A stretch of 64,000 bases of DNA. Source: Allacma fusca (lineage: Eukaryota; Arthropoda; Collembola; Symphypleona; Sminthuridae). The stretch spans positions 8,723,873-8,787,872 of the forward strand of contig OX359250.1 in NCBI GenBank assembly GCA_947179485.1. The letters run 5' to 3'. This document shows positions 1 through 22,400 of this stretch, in pieces (position 1 is the first letter of the stretch; each line of letters opens with the position of its first letter). Below the pieces are notes generated by a model, which worked only from the letters and a program-made list of their open reading frames with translations, did not search any database and was not told the DNA's origin. A program made the translations under genes and the position numbers.

Positions 1-262
1 CAGGTAGAATTAATATATAGAATCTATAACAGTATATCACCCAGAGGTCAAATACAGGAATGTATTTCAATGAAGTGTATACATAGTGCATGTCAAGTGT
101 ACTTGAATCAGAAGCGCGACAAGTGCAGATAAGTTTTCAAGTTCTACGCTAAGAAAGGTGAAGTTGAGGTCAACTGTGTGTGATGATTGGGATTTGCATT
201 GTACGTCTGGTGGAGAAGTATCCGATGAAGTTTGATTGGTCGGATGTTTTTGCGTATTGCAG

Positions 263-10450
<10,188 letters not shown>

Positions 10451-11672
10451 ATACACACAAACAATATAAAAATACATACGTAATTACTTATACATGTGCG
10501 TTCATACACCTCAATTATTATATACTGTTCAACTGTGCATATGTGAACTTGTTTCAAGAATCGATATATACATTCCTTAAAAAAATAATATAAACATTTC
10601 CTGTTATAAATTAAATCTCAGACTCATCAGTATTCCATAAACGTTTCAAGTACATCATTTCAGTTTATTCCGTTGGCACAGGTACTGTGCCGTACTAAAC
10701 AACATTTCTGGATCGTCAAGCGGCTCCATTAATATGTGTAATTTAACAATACAGATTACGGAAAGCATTCATTGCATTGTGAACTACCGATGGTTATTAA
10801 TACTTAAGAACAAGAATGCAATTTTAAAGAAAATGTTTTTAAAATTTTAAATGTAAACATTTCTCGAATGACAAACAAAAACTGTGAAAGTGTCCTACCT
10901 ATAAAAGTGAAGTATTGTTACCTTTCGGTTTGGATTCCTACAACCAGTAAAGAGCAACTTTTAATACCAATAATAATAATACCGTTACTAATACCAATCA
11001 ACGGTGTGCCATATACAGTGGCAGAAATTATCATATCGCCAGATTTCATTTTTCAAGGACGTGGAACTGAAGGAATTTTAAAATCCATCGATCGTAGCGT
11101 GGTTGTGAGAAGATGGAATGTTATTGGTTTCTTCGCACAATAATTATACCCGCCATCAGTGTACTGTAAACTTGGGTTCCATTTTTAAATGGTAATGCGG
11201 GGAAACTTATAAAACGTATTGATTAGTGTTAAGAATACTTTGATAACTTCTAACAACTGAGTGTGTTCATAAAATCAAATACTGTAAGCACTCATTGCAC
11301 TCACTCGTAAGAATAAATCATTTTGGTAAAAACTGCGAACCGCATTTATTATTTTTTCGTACTACCAGACCAGCCAATATGGAAGGCTGCATTACACAAG
11401 TCATAACTTTATCAAAGGCTTTGAATACAATAGCGATTTATACTATCTACGATCTACGTACGTTATAAAATTCTGGCTAAAAAAATTCAGCTTTTTGTAA
11501 GCACACACTAGAATTGCATCACTAACATAATCGATTTCCTCAGAACGAAGTGCGCTGACAATTTACACTAAGTTTTGCCGACGTAAAGTGAGCATCGTAA
11601 ATAGCACCGGCTATTAGTACTCAACAATATTTCTGCACATCTGAAATTGTTTTACGTAGATAATATAAAAGA
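10451..11672. other. Convergent intergenic region with facing poly(A) signals
   Basis: No convincing coding exon is visible. The region separates the receptor stop codon (10448-10450) from the POLRMT stop codon (minus strand, 11673-11675). AATAAA is at 11312-11317 on the plus strand, and its complement TTTATT at 11345-11350 could serve POLRMT. If both are used, the two 3' UTRs nearly meet. The use of these signals is inferred. Confidence 0.55.
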
Positions 11673-14600
11673 CTAGCTGAAAAAGTACTCGGAGTTCAAG
11701 ACGTTTTGCAAATCAAAAGTTCCTTTGGGCGGAACAGAAGAAAGTACTTCCTGAAGTTGAACCCGCGACGAATCCGCAATATAATCGTTCGTAATAATAT
11801 CACTGAAAGTAAAGCGAAACTCTTGAACCCAATAATTTCATAAAATCGGGGGCCAACTCCGAAATAATTACTAAAGTAAGGTAGAAATGTAAGAAAGCAA
11901 AATGACTAACCTTGTACAATACCTTTTTACAAGAAACTTGGATAAATCTTCTAATAACGGCTGTGAATGCAGGGCAACGAACTGCTCCCGGCAGACCTGT
12001 TTCAATACATGATACAAAGAGTGGTAATAAAACATAGGAAAACGTAACCTTCGGAAACTTTTGCATTAACTTTTTTTCTAAATTGTACCCATGACTTTTA
12101 TAGCGAATCATAAATGGACAAAACTTACTTTATTCATAATGTTCACAGATTTAGGATGAGTCCAAAAACAATCATGAACAGACACAAATGTAATTCCAGA
12201 TCTTTCGCAGTTGAGTGAAGTCAGCATCATATGACTGGAATCCAGAGAGTGGATGTAATTTGGTGGAAATGCATTTTTCTGCTTCATCACGTTGGGAGGC
12301 CTACAAAAAAATGGCACAAAAAATACAATACATCGGATACCAACTCTACATTTCTGTATGTACATAAATGACTTTTTTTTATTCAACCATTGGACAGCAC
12401 TTACATAAATAAGTCGTATGTAGATTTATTCGACAGCTTCAAAGGGTTATACTCTAAACTTGTGGGTTTGTGATTTTTCAAATAAGGTTGCACAACTGGA
12501 AGTCCAAGTGGAGTTACCCATTCTACATTCGCTCTGCAAATTTTTGAAATCAAACGGGCACTGTCTGTGAACCAATCCTAGTAAACGACAAGAAACAGAC
12601 TAGAGAACTTGTAAACGATTGAATGCAATTACTTTGAAAAATATTGCAGAGCATTAATAAAACTATGAAGCTATTACGCTCTTCAAACTCCGAACAACTT
12701 CAACTTTACCTGTATTTCTTTTGTTGATGTAAACATTTTCTGTAGACAAGAGAATGTTGTATGTGTTAAGTAAAATGACGCAGCCCAACACTTTGCCGCT
12801 GGAAAATTTGGGACATCTGCAAAAAGTCACTCATTAACTAACTTCATAATAATTTTAAAAATTACCGGAAGCGTAATAAGCACACTATATCCGGAAGTGC
12901 CAAAACTTTCATATCCTACCTCTTTTTTAATACTAACTTTTAGAGACACAGAGTAACAACTCGTTCAAGCTAATACTACTAATATATATCTTAGAATATG
13001 CCTAATAACCACAAGACAGGAGACAAACGTTAACTACATAATGAATTGCCGGTGAGAGATTAACAAGATACCTTTAAGCTGCTTTAAAATCTGAAACCTT
13101 GCACCATACGGAGTTACACCATATACGGTCGTCATCACTGTCTGCTTAATAACTTTCCTCTTGATAAATCCCTCCAAAATAATAGCAATTGCGTTCCCAT
13201 CCTTGGCATCTCCAGCTCGTTGTTTATCCACTAGAGCAGCCACATCACTATAAACATCTTGCGGGGTGGAACACGTAGCCAAATTTACACTCCTAGCACC
13301 TTTTTCATCTCTGCCTAAAGCTGCATAGTGCTGGAGTCCATTACACGACCCGTCTTGATGAATGGGAAAATGAGAAACGAAGGACTCTGGATTTCCACTT
13401 TTGATTGCATTTCGTATTTCCATACAACACGCAAGAGTTTGCCATGGTTCTTCTGATGCTATCCACCATTTTTCACCCTTAATTATTCATTTAACATACC
13501 ATAGAAAATTACCAACCAGCCTGGGGAGTATGAATACTAACACATTTGATAAACGTCGCATAATTATTTCAAATTCATGAAAGTACATTTATACATACCG
13601 TTAAAGGCTTCTCCGCTGAGTCCAAAACAAGATCTAGAACCTCGTTTGCATACTGTAGTCTATCCTTAATCGAATCTCTCTTCTTTAGTCCAGTCAAGTT
13701 TATTAAATGAATCTGTGAATCACATTTCGCATTATATGGCTTTTCAACGCTTAACCAATGCTCAAACTTTAACCCGACTATGTTTAATATTACAAATGAG
13801 ATACCTTGAGCCAGTCCAAACCATTTTCTCCCAATGGTTCACCTCTTGCAAAGACTAATATGGACCGAGCCGTGTCAGCACCTAAATGGCTCAAATGAGG
13901 TGGACATGGATAAACCCTTCCGCGAAAATCCATATTGTGAGGCAACCAAAACACACGCTTTCGGAACTGCATGGAATAATTACATTGAATTAAACTCGAA
14001 GTTTGAAACCACCACTCATGGCTGATAATACTGCTCGGAGTAATTTACAACCTACATGATTAGCAAGGGACAATCTGTAAAGCATATCACACCATAAGCT
14101 ATACATTTCAGCCTTTTGACGCTTATACAATGCACGCTGCTTAAATGCTACAGTAACTTCTTCTCTGGTCATCGTATCAACTATCGTCGGCGGTTGAGGG
14201 CATTCGGAAGGTGGGGGAGGAACATTAAGTATATCACTGCCTTTATTATTAAAGACATCGATGAGGATATCTAGCACCTGAAATGTAACACAATAACCAT
14301 CAGATCAGAAGTATACAATATATATTTATATCATCGTATATACACCTGAAAATGAATACTTTGCTAATGCTATGAATAAAGGATACACAAACAACAAATT
14401 TATAGACGGGTTGGATCGTCATAACCTTAGACCAGCTTACCGGCTCGTTTATTTTCCAAGGGATACTACCAAGTTGATTTAACGAATCAAGAGCAGGGTA
14501 AAGCAGCTCAACTGGGCGCGTTTCTAGCTCACGCTGTTGTTGCAAGGCTTGAAATGGAAGTCTGATAATACAAAACAAGCACAATGCAATACTTTATTTG

Positions 14601-17177
14601 TATCCAATAATTTTTCTAACAACACAATTAATATGACTAGATAAACACTTACCTGACTAATTTTGTTGTAGACAGTAAATATCCCCCAGTGTGGACTGAC
14701 GACCAAGGCAATGGAGGACACAACATCGGAAGTAAGTTAGTATCAAAATTTAGTTCATCACTAGACGCAGCTTGAAATAGTTTTACTAAAACCGGATGCG
14801 GCTTGATTTCTTGTTTAATATACGGTCCATGGCATCTGAATATGGAATAAAATGCTGGAACAAGTTGCCTGCAAAGATTTCAATTGCAAAATCTAGTTAA
14901 AACATAGACGGTCTTAATATTTAAGGTTCTTCAATTTAGTTTCCAAAACGTAAGTCATAGTATGTTAAAAACACGCGTCTCACTCAGTGTTGTTTCCCAT
15001 TTTCATAATGTTTGCATCAATTTTGATATCATTTAAAATAATTTGATAAAGAAAACGTCCGATGTTGGAAATAATATAACTTGACCACTCCTTTTCTTGA
15101 AAGTCCTGAAACAAAAAAGTAACAAAGTAACTCCATTAAATACATATTTTTGCAAATTTATCGTATATTTGAAAAATAACCCACCACGTTTGGTCCCGAA
15201 GCACTGGATTCGTACACTAAATCTTGCCATTTTCGTCTTGAATTTGTGTTATCGTCCAGTTCCTCATTCAAATACCAACGGATGTAATGTTCATACAATG
15301 AGCTTACTTTTGCTAAAACACCAACTTCCTTCTTTTGATGAACTCTGAAACGCGAGACCACTTTTTCGCCTACTCCCCTGCACAATGAATTCAATGTGGG
15401 GCTGTACGTTTCCGATGCTTCGCCTAGTTTCCGTATTTCCTGTAGTAAGCCAACAAATCATCCAATTGACAATTACAATGTACTGCACGAACTAGTCAAT
15501 AAGTGCTCTAACTGATAATTCGGTTTGTCAGTTACCATAATAACTATTTCCACGTACTCCTCCGGCTTTAAAGCTTGTAAAAATGGGAACAAGTTACTAG
15601 ACCAAGGTTCTGCACGCGATTTCGTTTTGGACTGCAATACACTTAATCCCATCCGCAACAACGTTGCCACTGTCGACCTCCACTGATCCTCGCATTTTGA
15701 CAAGATTTCTCGCTAATGGCATAAAAAAACCTTACTAATTATAGCAAAATTGCAACCAGCCATCGACAAAATGCACAAAGTATTTTCTTCATCAGTATTG
15801 TCTAAGTAGGTTATTATTATTAAGAGATATACATTATAGGAAATGCTTACGTAGTACTCGGTGTTTCCATCATCGTGCTTCTTTTCAATGGATTTAATGG
15901 TGAAAATGGTGTTTAGTTCGTTCTGTAATTGCTCCATGGCACTCTCTTTTAAATTTTTATACGACAGCAGGCCTTGAGCAGGAGAAATGAACTATAACAA
16001 CATTAACGAGCTTCAACTACCAGAAATTACAATCATGAAAACATACTTTGGTCTTAGTTGTTACCTGATGGTCATACTCATTCAAATGAGTTAGTAAGTT
16101 ACATGCATATCCTTTTGAAGGTGGATTCATTGTAGGAGTGTATTCGGGGTGAACTTTTCGTAACGTTTCTAAAACTACTTCTCTCTGATCATATTGAAAA
16201 TTACTGCGATTGAATACGTCGTCCAATGTATAACCCTAAAATAGAAAACCCAAACAAAAAATGCAAAAGAATTCAACACATATGCTGTTTTCTTGTAAAC
16301 ATAAAAAACTGAAGAAAGAAAATCGTTAAATTACATGGCTCTTTAAGGATTCGATTGTTCGCCTCACATTTTTCAAGCAATTGGAACTCTTAGCACGTCC
16401 TAAACACTCAAAAATAGCAGCGAATGTCTGAGGACATCGTTTGAAACCGTCGAGCTTCATAATCTTACAGACTTCTTTAAGACGAACTAAGTTACCCTAC
16501 AAACGAGCAAACATAATCCCATTACAAATAATTCTTTCATAATAAAACCATCCATCACTCCTGTTCATACTTCCTCCAAAGCACAATACTTTTACCTGGG
16601 AAGCTAATCCATGCAGCACACAATTGTAAATCGCAATATCCGTAATCTCATAATCTTTTGATTTGGATTTTTTCCTCGAATGATAAAACATCAACGTCTT
16701 GTATGCTCCTTGGTGGTCTCCTTGCATAATACATAAATCCAGGTACGACAAAAGACTCTTATTAAAGTTCATTTCCAATCCTGAGTGTTTCAGCTGCTCC
16801 CGCTTCAACTTCATTAGAGAATCTCGGGCTGATTTACTCAGCTTTGCCTTCTTATCCTCTTGTGGGGTTAGTTCCGTCTTTCCTGAAATTGAATATCAGT
16901 TACTACCTGGATTCATCCAAGTCAATAGTTACCTTCATGTTAAACCCATTTAAAAACCCATTTAGAAACAACAGAATATACAAAAGCATCAACCCTGGAA
17001 TCCAGCAATTGGACAACCCCGCCGTCGTACATTTCTAAACTCCAGAACCCCAAAATAACTGACCTAGCACATCTTGATCCTGCTTTTTCAACAATTTTCG
17101 TTCTTTGCTCCTCTTACTACCAACGAAAGACAGTGGTTTAGGATTGGCTGCAGTGCTTAGAAATCTCTTGGGCAGAT
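11673..17177 (-). CDS. POLRMT: Mitochondrial DNA-directed RNA polymerase (initiator exon not found)
   Basis: This is the single-subunit, T7-like RNA polymerase that transcribes mitochondrial DNA. Exons in transcript order are 17177-17064, 16882-16596, 16496-16335, 16235-16065, 15991-15851, 15712-15536, 15439-15185, 15105-14984, 14868-14653, 14561-14441, 14277-14056, 13966-13805, 13712-13599, 13477-13072, 12816-12710, 12577-12405, 12300-12129, 11996-11911 and 11802-11673. All 19 join in phase, giving about 1,112 codons. The N-terminal region has PPR-like helical pairs (for example [20 protein letters not shown]). The catalytic half shows [37 protein letters not shown] (catalytic Asp), the [10 protein letters not shown] fingers helix and SVHDCFWTH (second catalytic Asp). 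It ends in the family-typical EYFFS. RFLSTA at the visible start resembles the end of a mitochondrial presequence. The first exon must leave one base of a split codon, and no upstream candidate is secure. It diverges from CWC22. Confidence 0.95.
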
Positions 17178-19428
17178 CTAAAAATTCATGAATAAAAATA
17201 AAAAGTACCTTACCAAATCTCAAGTACAGTACAAGTAATTACTAATAATAACACCTTTTCAAACCGTCCATTCCATTCACTCCTACACACAACAAAATAA
17301 CAAAGAAATTCCCGCAATAATTTTCGGCTCTTACTCCATACAACATAAATTACATCATTCATCCAGCTACCATCAATATAACTGTCCATTGCCACATACA
17401 TTCAACATTTCACTCCAGAAATATTCCTACCCCAGTGAGTCCCAGTACTTTAATCACCCTTACAAGCTAGCCCCTTTCCCCCCACATGACCACTTACCCA
17501 AATGGGGTACCCGACTATGCAGTTCTGCACAAGACGGACAGCACAAGCAACTCTGACGAATCTGAAGGGCATACTTGAAATAATCAATTTTCAAACGGTT
17601 CACATAATTCATCCTGACTCAATTCCTGCTTTCAAAGTCGTCAATTTTGACCCCGTCCCCTCAAAGCTCCCAGCACTACTGACGATCCATTGTCATGAGG
17701 AAGTTCCCAGTTACCCGGTTGTCAATTCCCAGCTCAAGCCTCAACTGAACCTAGTCACAAATTATCAGAACCCGTCAGACACTAATTATTGTCTTTTTAG
17801 TTGTAATCATTAAACTTCCAGGTTTTGAAGCACTTTCGATTCCCTTAAGCAGGTTGATGGACTAAAGTCGTTAGTGGACTGCGTCAACTTCTCATTAACT
17901 GTACAAATAATTTAATACTTAATTAAATACTGAATTTTTCTATGAATGTAATACAATAATTCCGGACACACTTTTAATTACAACAAAGTCCATGGATGGG
18001 ATTTGGGTGTTTTTTAACTCCAGTTATATTTTGTGCATGCAAGCAAGTAAATAAAGGTAGCTATAAATAAATAGAAACAATAAATGTGTTCAGGGGTTCA
18101 GGCACTCACGTGTTTAGAAATTGCCGCATTAATATTTCTCTCCTAACCTTCCTTCCATTCCCATCCCAAGAAAAGAAACGATTACAACTGCTACAGACAC
18201 AGACACAGACCAGACCACCAGACTACAGAGACTTCTATTTTTCCTTCCTCGCTACAATTTTGAATTCCAGCTTTCCCGCCAAAAAGGTTCTTTGGGCCCA
18301 CGTGTATTTTTTGAGGCACTTCCGAAGCCTATGTGAACCCGCAGTCGTGTGTATTGTAATTACGTTGGAGAGGGATACACAAGTGCTTGTATTTCCTTAG
18401 ACGTAAATGGAAGCTTGCAGGAGGGAGACTGCTGAATTGACTTTCAGAACATTGGACTAACGGTGCAGTATTTTTATTCTTTGAAGTGAGTGCATAAATT
18501 GGTGTATTTCAGAAATTGTGTCAACCATCTCCTGGGACGGCTGCCTTCTTATAAATAATCAGGTATTTTGAATTAAAGGATGAGTTTGTGTGTGGGACGG
18601 AGTATATTTGAAATTACCATACACCAATATTGGATTCTTATCACTTTGTCAATTGTTCTAATAGTTGTAGGGTTAAATCCTATTTGGGACTGGAGAGTCA
18701 AAATTGATGGGAAGGGGTCATTAAATGTTTTTGATTTAGTATATTTATTTTGAATATCCGACACCGGTGTTTTCGACGGTGGAGGTACTTGAATAGAATC
18801 CGTTGAAGAGTCGAGGATCTTAATTTTGAGCAGTTTGAATTTTACGCCAGAAATCCTCTAGCACCCGCCACCCATCATGCACTACCCAAAAATTCAGTGA
18901 TGAGAGGCTTTTGTGGCTGTAGCTGTAGGTTGTAAATGAACCGTACAGCGCGAACATGGATCTGGATTGACAGTGTCATGCTGAATGACTGGTAGGGTCA
19001 GATTGTATTGCGACACTGAGAATGTTTAGTTCAGGCTAAAAATGATTGTCTGGATCACGGTAAACTCATTGGGATCCTACTGGAGGTTTGGGACGTCAGT
19101 CTGGATGACAGTATTGAAATTCAGACTTAATGTGCGGATTGCAGTGTCAAGTAAAAGGTGGTTGTTTGGATGATATGATCCAAAACAAGAGCCATTTCAA
19201 GGAAGTGTTTGTCAATGGATTTGCTCTTGGGCATTATTTTGGTAAAATCTGGATCGGTGCACGCGTTGTATGGGGATACGTAGATTATTTGTAAGCTATA
19301 GAGAACTTTGGCAGTGACATTATGTGGGGATTGGGTGGTGGATGATTTCTTAGAAAGTCAAACTCTCAGGATACACGGTTGAAAGTATTGTTGATTTTGT
19401 AACTTTTGCTATGTAGGAAATCGGCTCA
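17178..19428. promoter_or_regulatory. Divergent upstream region between POLRMT and CWC22
   Basis: This 2.2-kb region separates the first visible POLRMT exon from the CWC22 start codon. It must hold the POLRMT initiator exon and the 5' ends of both transcripts. An acceptor-like TTTGCTATGTAG at 19405-19416 lies just upstream of the CWC22 ATG, suggesting a non-coding CWC22 leader exon further upstream. ORFs at 17502-17813 and 18086-18400 have no recognisable motifs. No TATA box or other core element could be assigned with confidence. Confidence 0.5.
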
Positions 19429-22400
19429 ATGGGCAAGCATAGGAAGCATAAGTCCCACAATCGGGATGAAAGCAAAGACAGGGATAGGAAGCGGAAGAAG
19501 TCGAACTCTCCGGGGGACAGTAGTGATGGAGAACTGGAGCCGAAGAAGCACCGGTCGAGTCATACAGAGAGCCACAAGCATGATGAGGAGAAGGAAAGGC
19601 GATCACGAAGAAGGGGAGAAGAGGTTGAGCATCACAGAATGACCTCGTATTATGGGGATTATATTGATGATGAGCCAGAGAAAAGAGCTAGTCGCCGAAG
19701 AGATCGCGATCGGGACAGGGACCGTGATGTGGACAAGGAGCGTGGAGGAGATAGCGGCAGAGATCGTGATCCGGAGGAAAGAGATCGTAGTGCAAGAAGA
19801 AGAGGAGATCGTGATCAAGAAAGAGACCGTGATGAGGATAAAGGTCTAAAAGGAGAAAAAGAAGTAGATCCGGATGATGACAAAAAAAGTACTGTAGATG
19901 AAGACTCGGAAAAACTTCGGGAAAGTCGCAAGGGCAGGGATCGTGATGAGCTCCCGGATAAAGTACGCGATAGTAGGAGGGAAAAGGATCTTGGCGACAA
20001 TCCGGATAAAGTTCGCGATAGTCGGAGAGAAAAGGATCTTGGCGACGATCCGGAAAAAGTTCGTGAGAGTCGAAGGGAAAGGGATCGTGATGAAGACCTT
20101 GAAAAAGCTCGGGAGAGTCGAAGGGACAGGGATCGTGATGAAGACCTTGAAAAAGCTCGGGAGAGTCGAAGGGACCGGGAACGTGATGAAGATCTAGAAA
20201 AAGCTCGTGAGAGTCGAAGGGACCGGGAACGTAATGAAGACGTTGAAAAACCTCGGGAGAGTCGAAGGGACCGGGAACGAGATGAAGACGTTGAAAACCC
20301 TCGGGAGAGTCGAAGGGACCGGGAACGTGATGAAGACCTTGAAAAAGCTCGTGAGAGTCGAAGGGACCGGGAACGTGATGAAGACGTTGAAAAACCTCGG
20401 GAGAGTCGAAGGGACCGGGAACGTGATGAAGATCTAGAAAAAGCTCGGGAGAGTCGAAGGGACCGGGATCGTGATGAAGACCTTGAAAAACCTCGGGAGA
20501 GTCGAAGGGACCGGGAACGTGATGAAGATCTAGAAAAAGCTCGTGAGAGTCGAAGGGACCGGGAACGTGATGAAGACGTTGAAAAACCTCGGGAGAGTCG
20601 AAGAGACCGGGATCGTGATGAAGACCTTGAGAAAGCTCGTGAGAGTCGAAGGGACCGGGATCGTGATGAAGATCTAGAAAAAGCTCGGGAGAGTCGAAGG
20701 GACCGGGATCATGATGAAGACGTTGAAAAACCTCGGGAGAGTCGAAGGGAAAGGGATCGTGATGATGACAAGGATAACGTTCGAGAGAGTAGTCGAGAAA
20801 AGGATCCTGAAGAAGACCCAGAAAAAACGAGTCGTAAGGACGGGGATCGTGATGGAGATAGGGGAAGGGTTCACGAGGGTCGCAAGGATAAGGATCGTGA
20901 TGGGGACGGGGAAAACGACCGAGATAAAGATAAGGAAAGAGATCCTGATGAAGACAAGGAAAAAGTTCGAGAGGGTCGTAGGGATAGAGGTCGTGATGGT
21001 GTCAAGGAAAGAGAACCTGATGAAGACAAGGAAAAGGTTCGAGAGGGTCGTAGGGAGAGAGTTCGTGATAGTGCCAAGGAAAGAGATCCTGATGAAGACA
21101 AGGAAAAAGTTCGAGAGGGTCGAAGGGATAGAGGACGTGATGGTGGTAACGAAAGAGATCGTGATGAGGACAAGACTAAGGTTTTGGAGGGCCGCAGGGA
21201 AAAGGACCGAGATGAAGACAAGGAAAAGGTTCGCCAGAGTCGTAGGGAAAAGGATCGTGATGGTGATAGGGATCATGACGAAGGCAAGGAACGAGTTCGG
21301 GAGAATCGTAGGGACAGGGATCGCGAGGGCCATAGGGAGAAAGGTCGTGATGGTGGAAGGGAAAGGGAAAGTGATCGTGTTAGAGACCGCGATGGAGACC
21401 GATATCGTGGTGAAGCTGAAAGAACCCGCGATCGGGATGGAGATAGGTACCGTGACCGAAATAGTGACCGTGGCCGAGGTAGGGATGAAGATCGAAGTCG
21501 TATTGGAGAGCGAAACCGGGATCGCAATGGAGAACGCTCTCGAGGTAGAGATGGAGACGGTTACCGCGGCAGGGACGACTACGACAGTCGTAGAAGAGAG
21601 GACCGGAGAAAAGATAGATCAAAGGCAGAAAATTCTGGATCCAAATCGGATCAAGCGAAGCAGCAATTTGAAAAGGATAATGAGGCAAATGAGGAGAAAC
21701 CGAAAGCACCCGATCCTGTGCGTCAACCAACTTTAGGAGCTTATATCCCCCCAGCTAAACTCCGGATGATGCAAAATGCTATGGCGGATAAATCCGGCGC
21801 ACCTTACCAACGGGTAGCTTGGGAAGCACTGAAGAAATCTCTGAACGGTCTAATTAATAAAGTTAACATCTCCAATATTTCGGTGAGTTGTTTTTAGACT
21901 TTGCAAGATCGCGTATATCGTTATCTGAAATTGATTTATTATATTATTGAATTTGTTTGTTGGATTTAGATAATAGTTCGAGAGTTGTTTAAAGAAAACT
22001 TAATTCGTGGACGTGGTATACTTTGTCGTTCAATTATGCAAGCGCAGACCGCCTCTCCAACATACACCAATGTTTTTGCCGCCCTTGTTGCTATAATCAA
22101 CACTAAGTTCCCTAATATTGGAGAGCTGCTGTTGAAACGACTAATCATTCAGTTTCGACGGGGCTATAAGCGAAATGATAAGCAAGCATGTCTTTCTGCA
22201 GTTAAGTTCATCGCACATTTAGTCAATCAGCAAATTGCCCATGAAGTTTTGGCGTTGGAGTTACTTACTCTGTTGCTGGAGCACCCTACAGCTCATTCCA
22301 TTGAAGTTGCAATTGCATTTCTGAAAGAAGTCGGGGCAAGACTGGATGAAGTATCTCCTAAAGGGGCTCATGCAATTTTCGAAAGTCTGAGAAAGCTTCT

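Noticed and set aside
11800-12111. 103-codon minus-strand ORF across the POLRMT 3' end
   Set aside because: It reads through an intron and in the wrong frame. The correct exons are 11996-11911 and 11802-11673, which recover the family C-terminus ending EYFFS.
17210-17401. Possible POLRMT initiator exon (MYVAMDSYIDGS...)
   Set aside because: Its best donor leaves the wrong number of bases for the next exon, and the sequence lacks a mitochondrial presequence character. Alternative donors within it are possible but unsupported.
20711-21736. 341-codon plus-strand ORF in a second frame, and minus-strand ORFs (219, 116 and 84 codons) over the same DNA
   Set aside because: These are by-products of the purine-rich, frame-preserving CWC22 repeats. 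They consist of monotonous repeat peptides and have no independent support.
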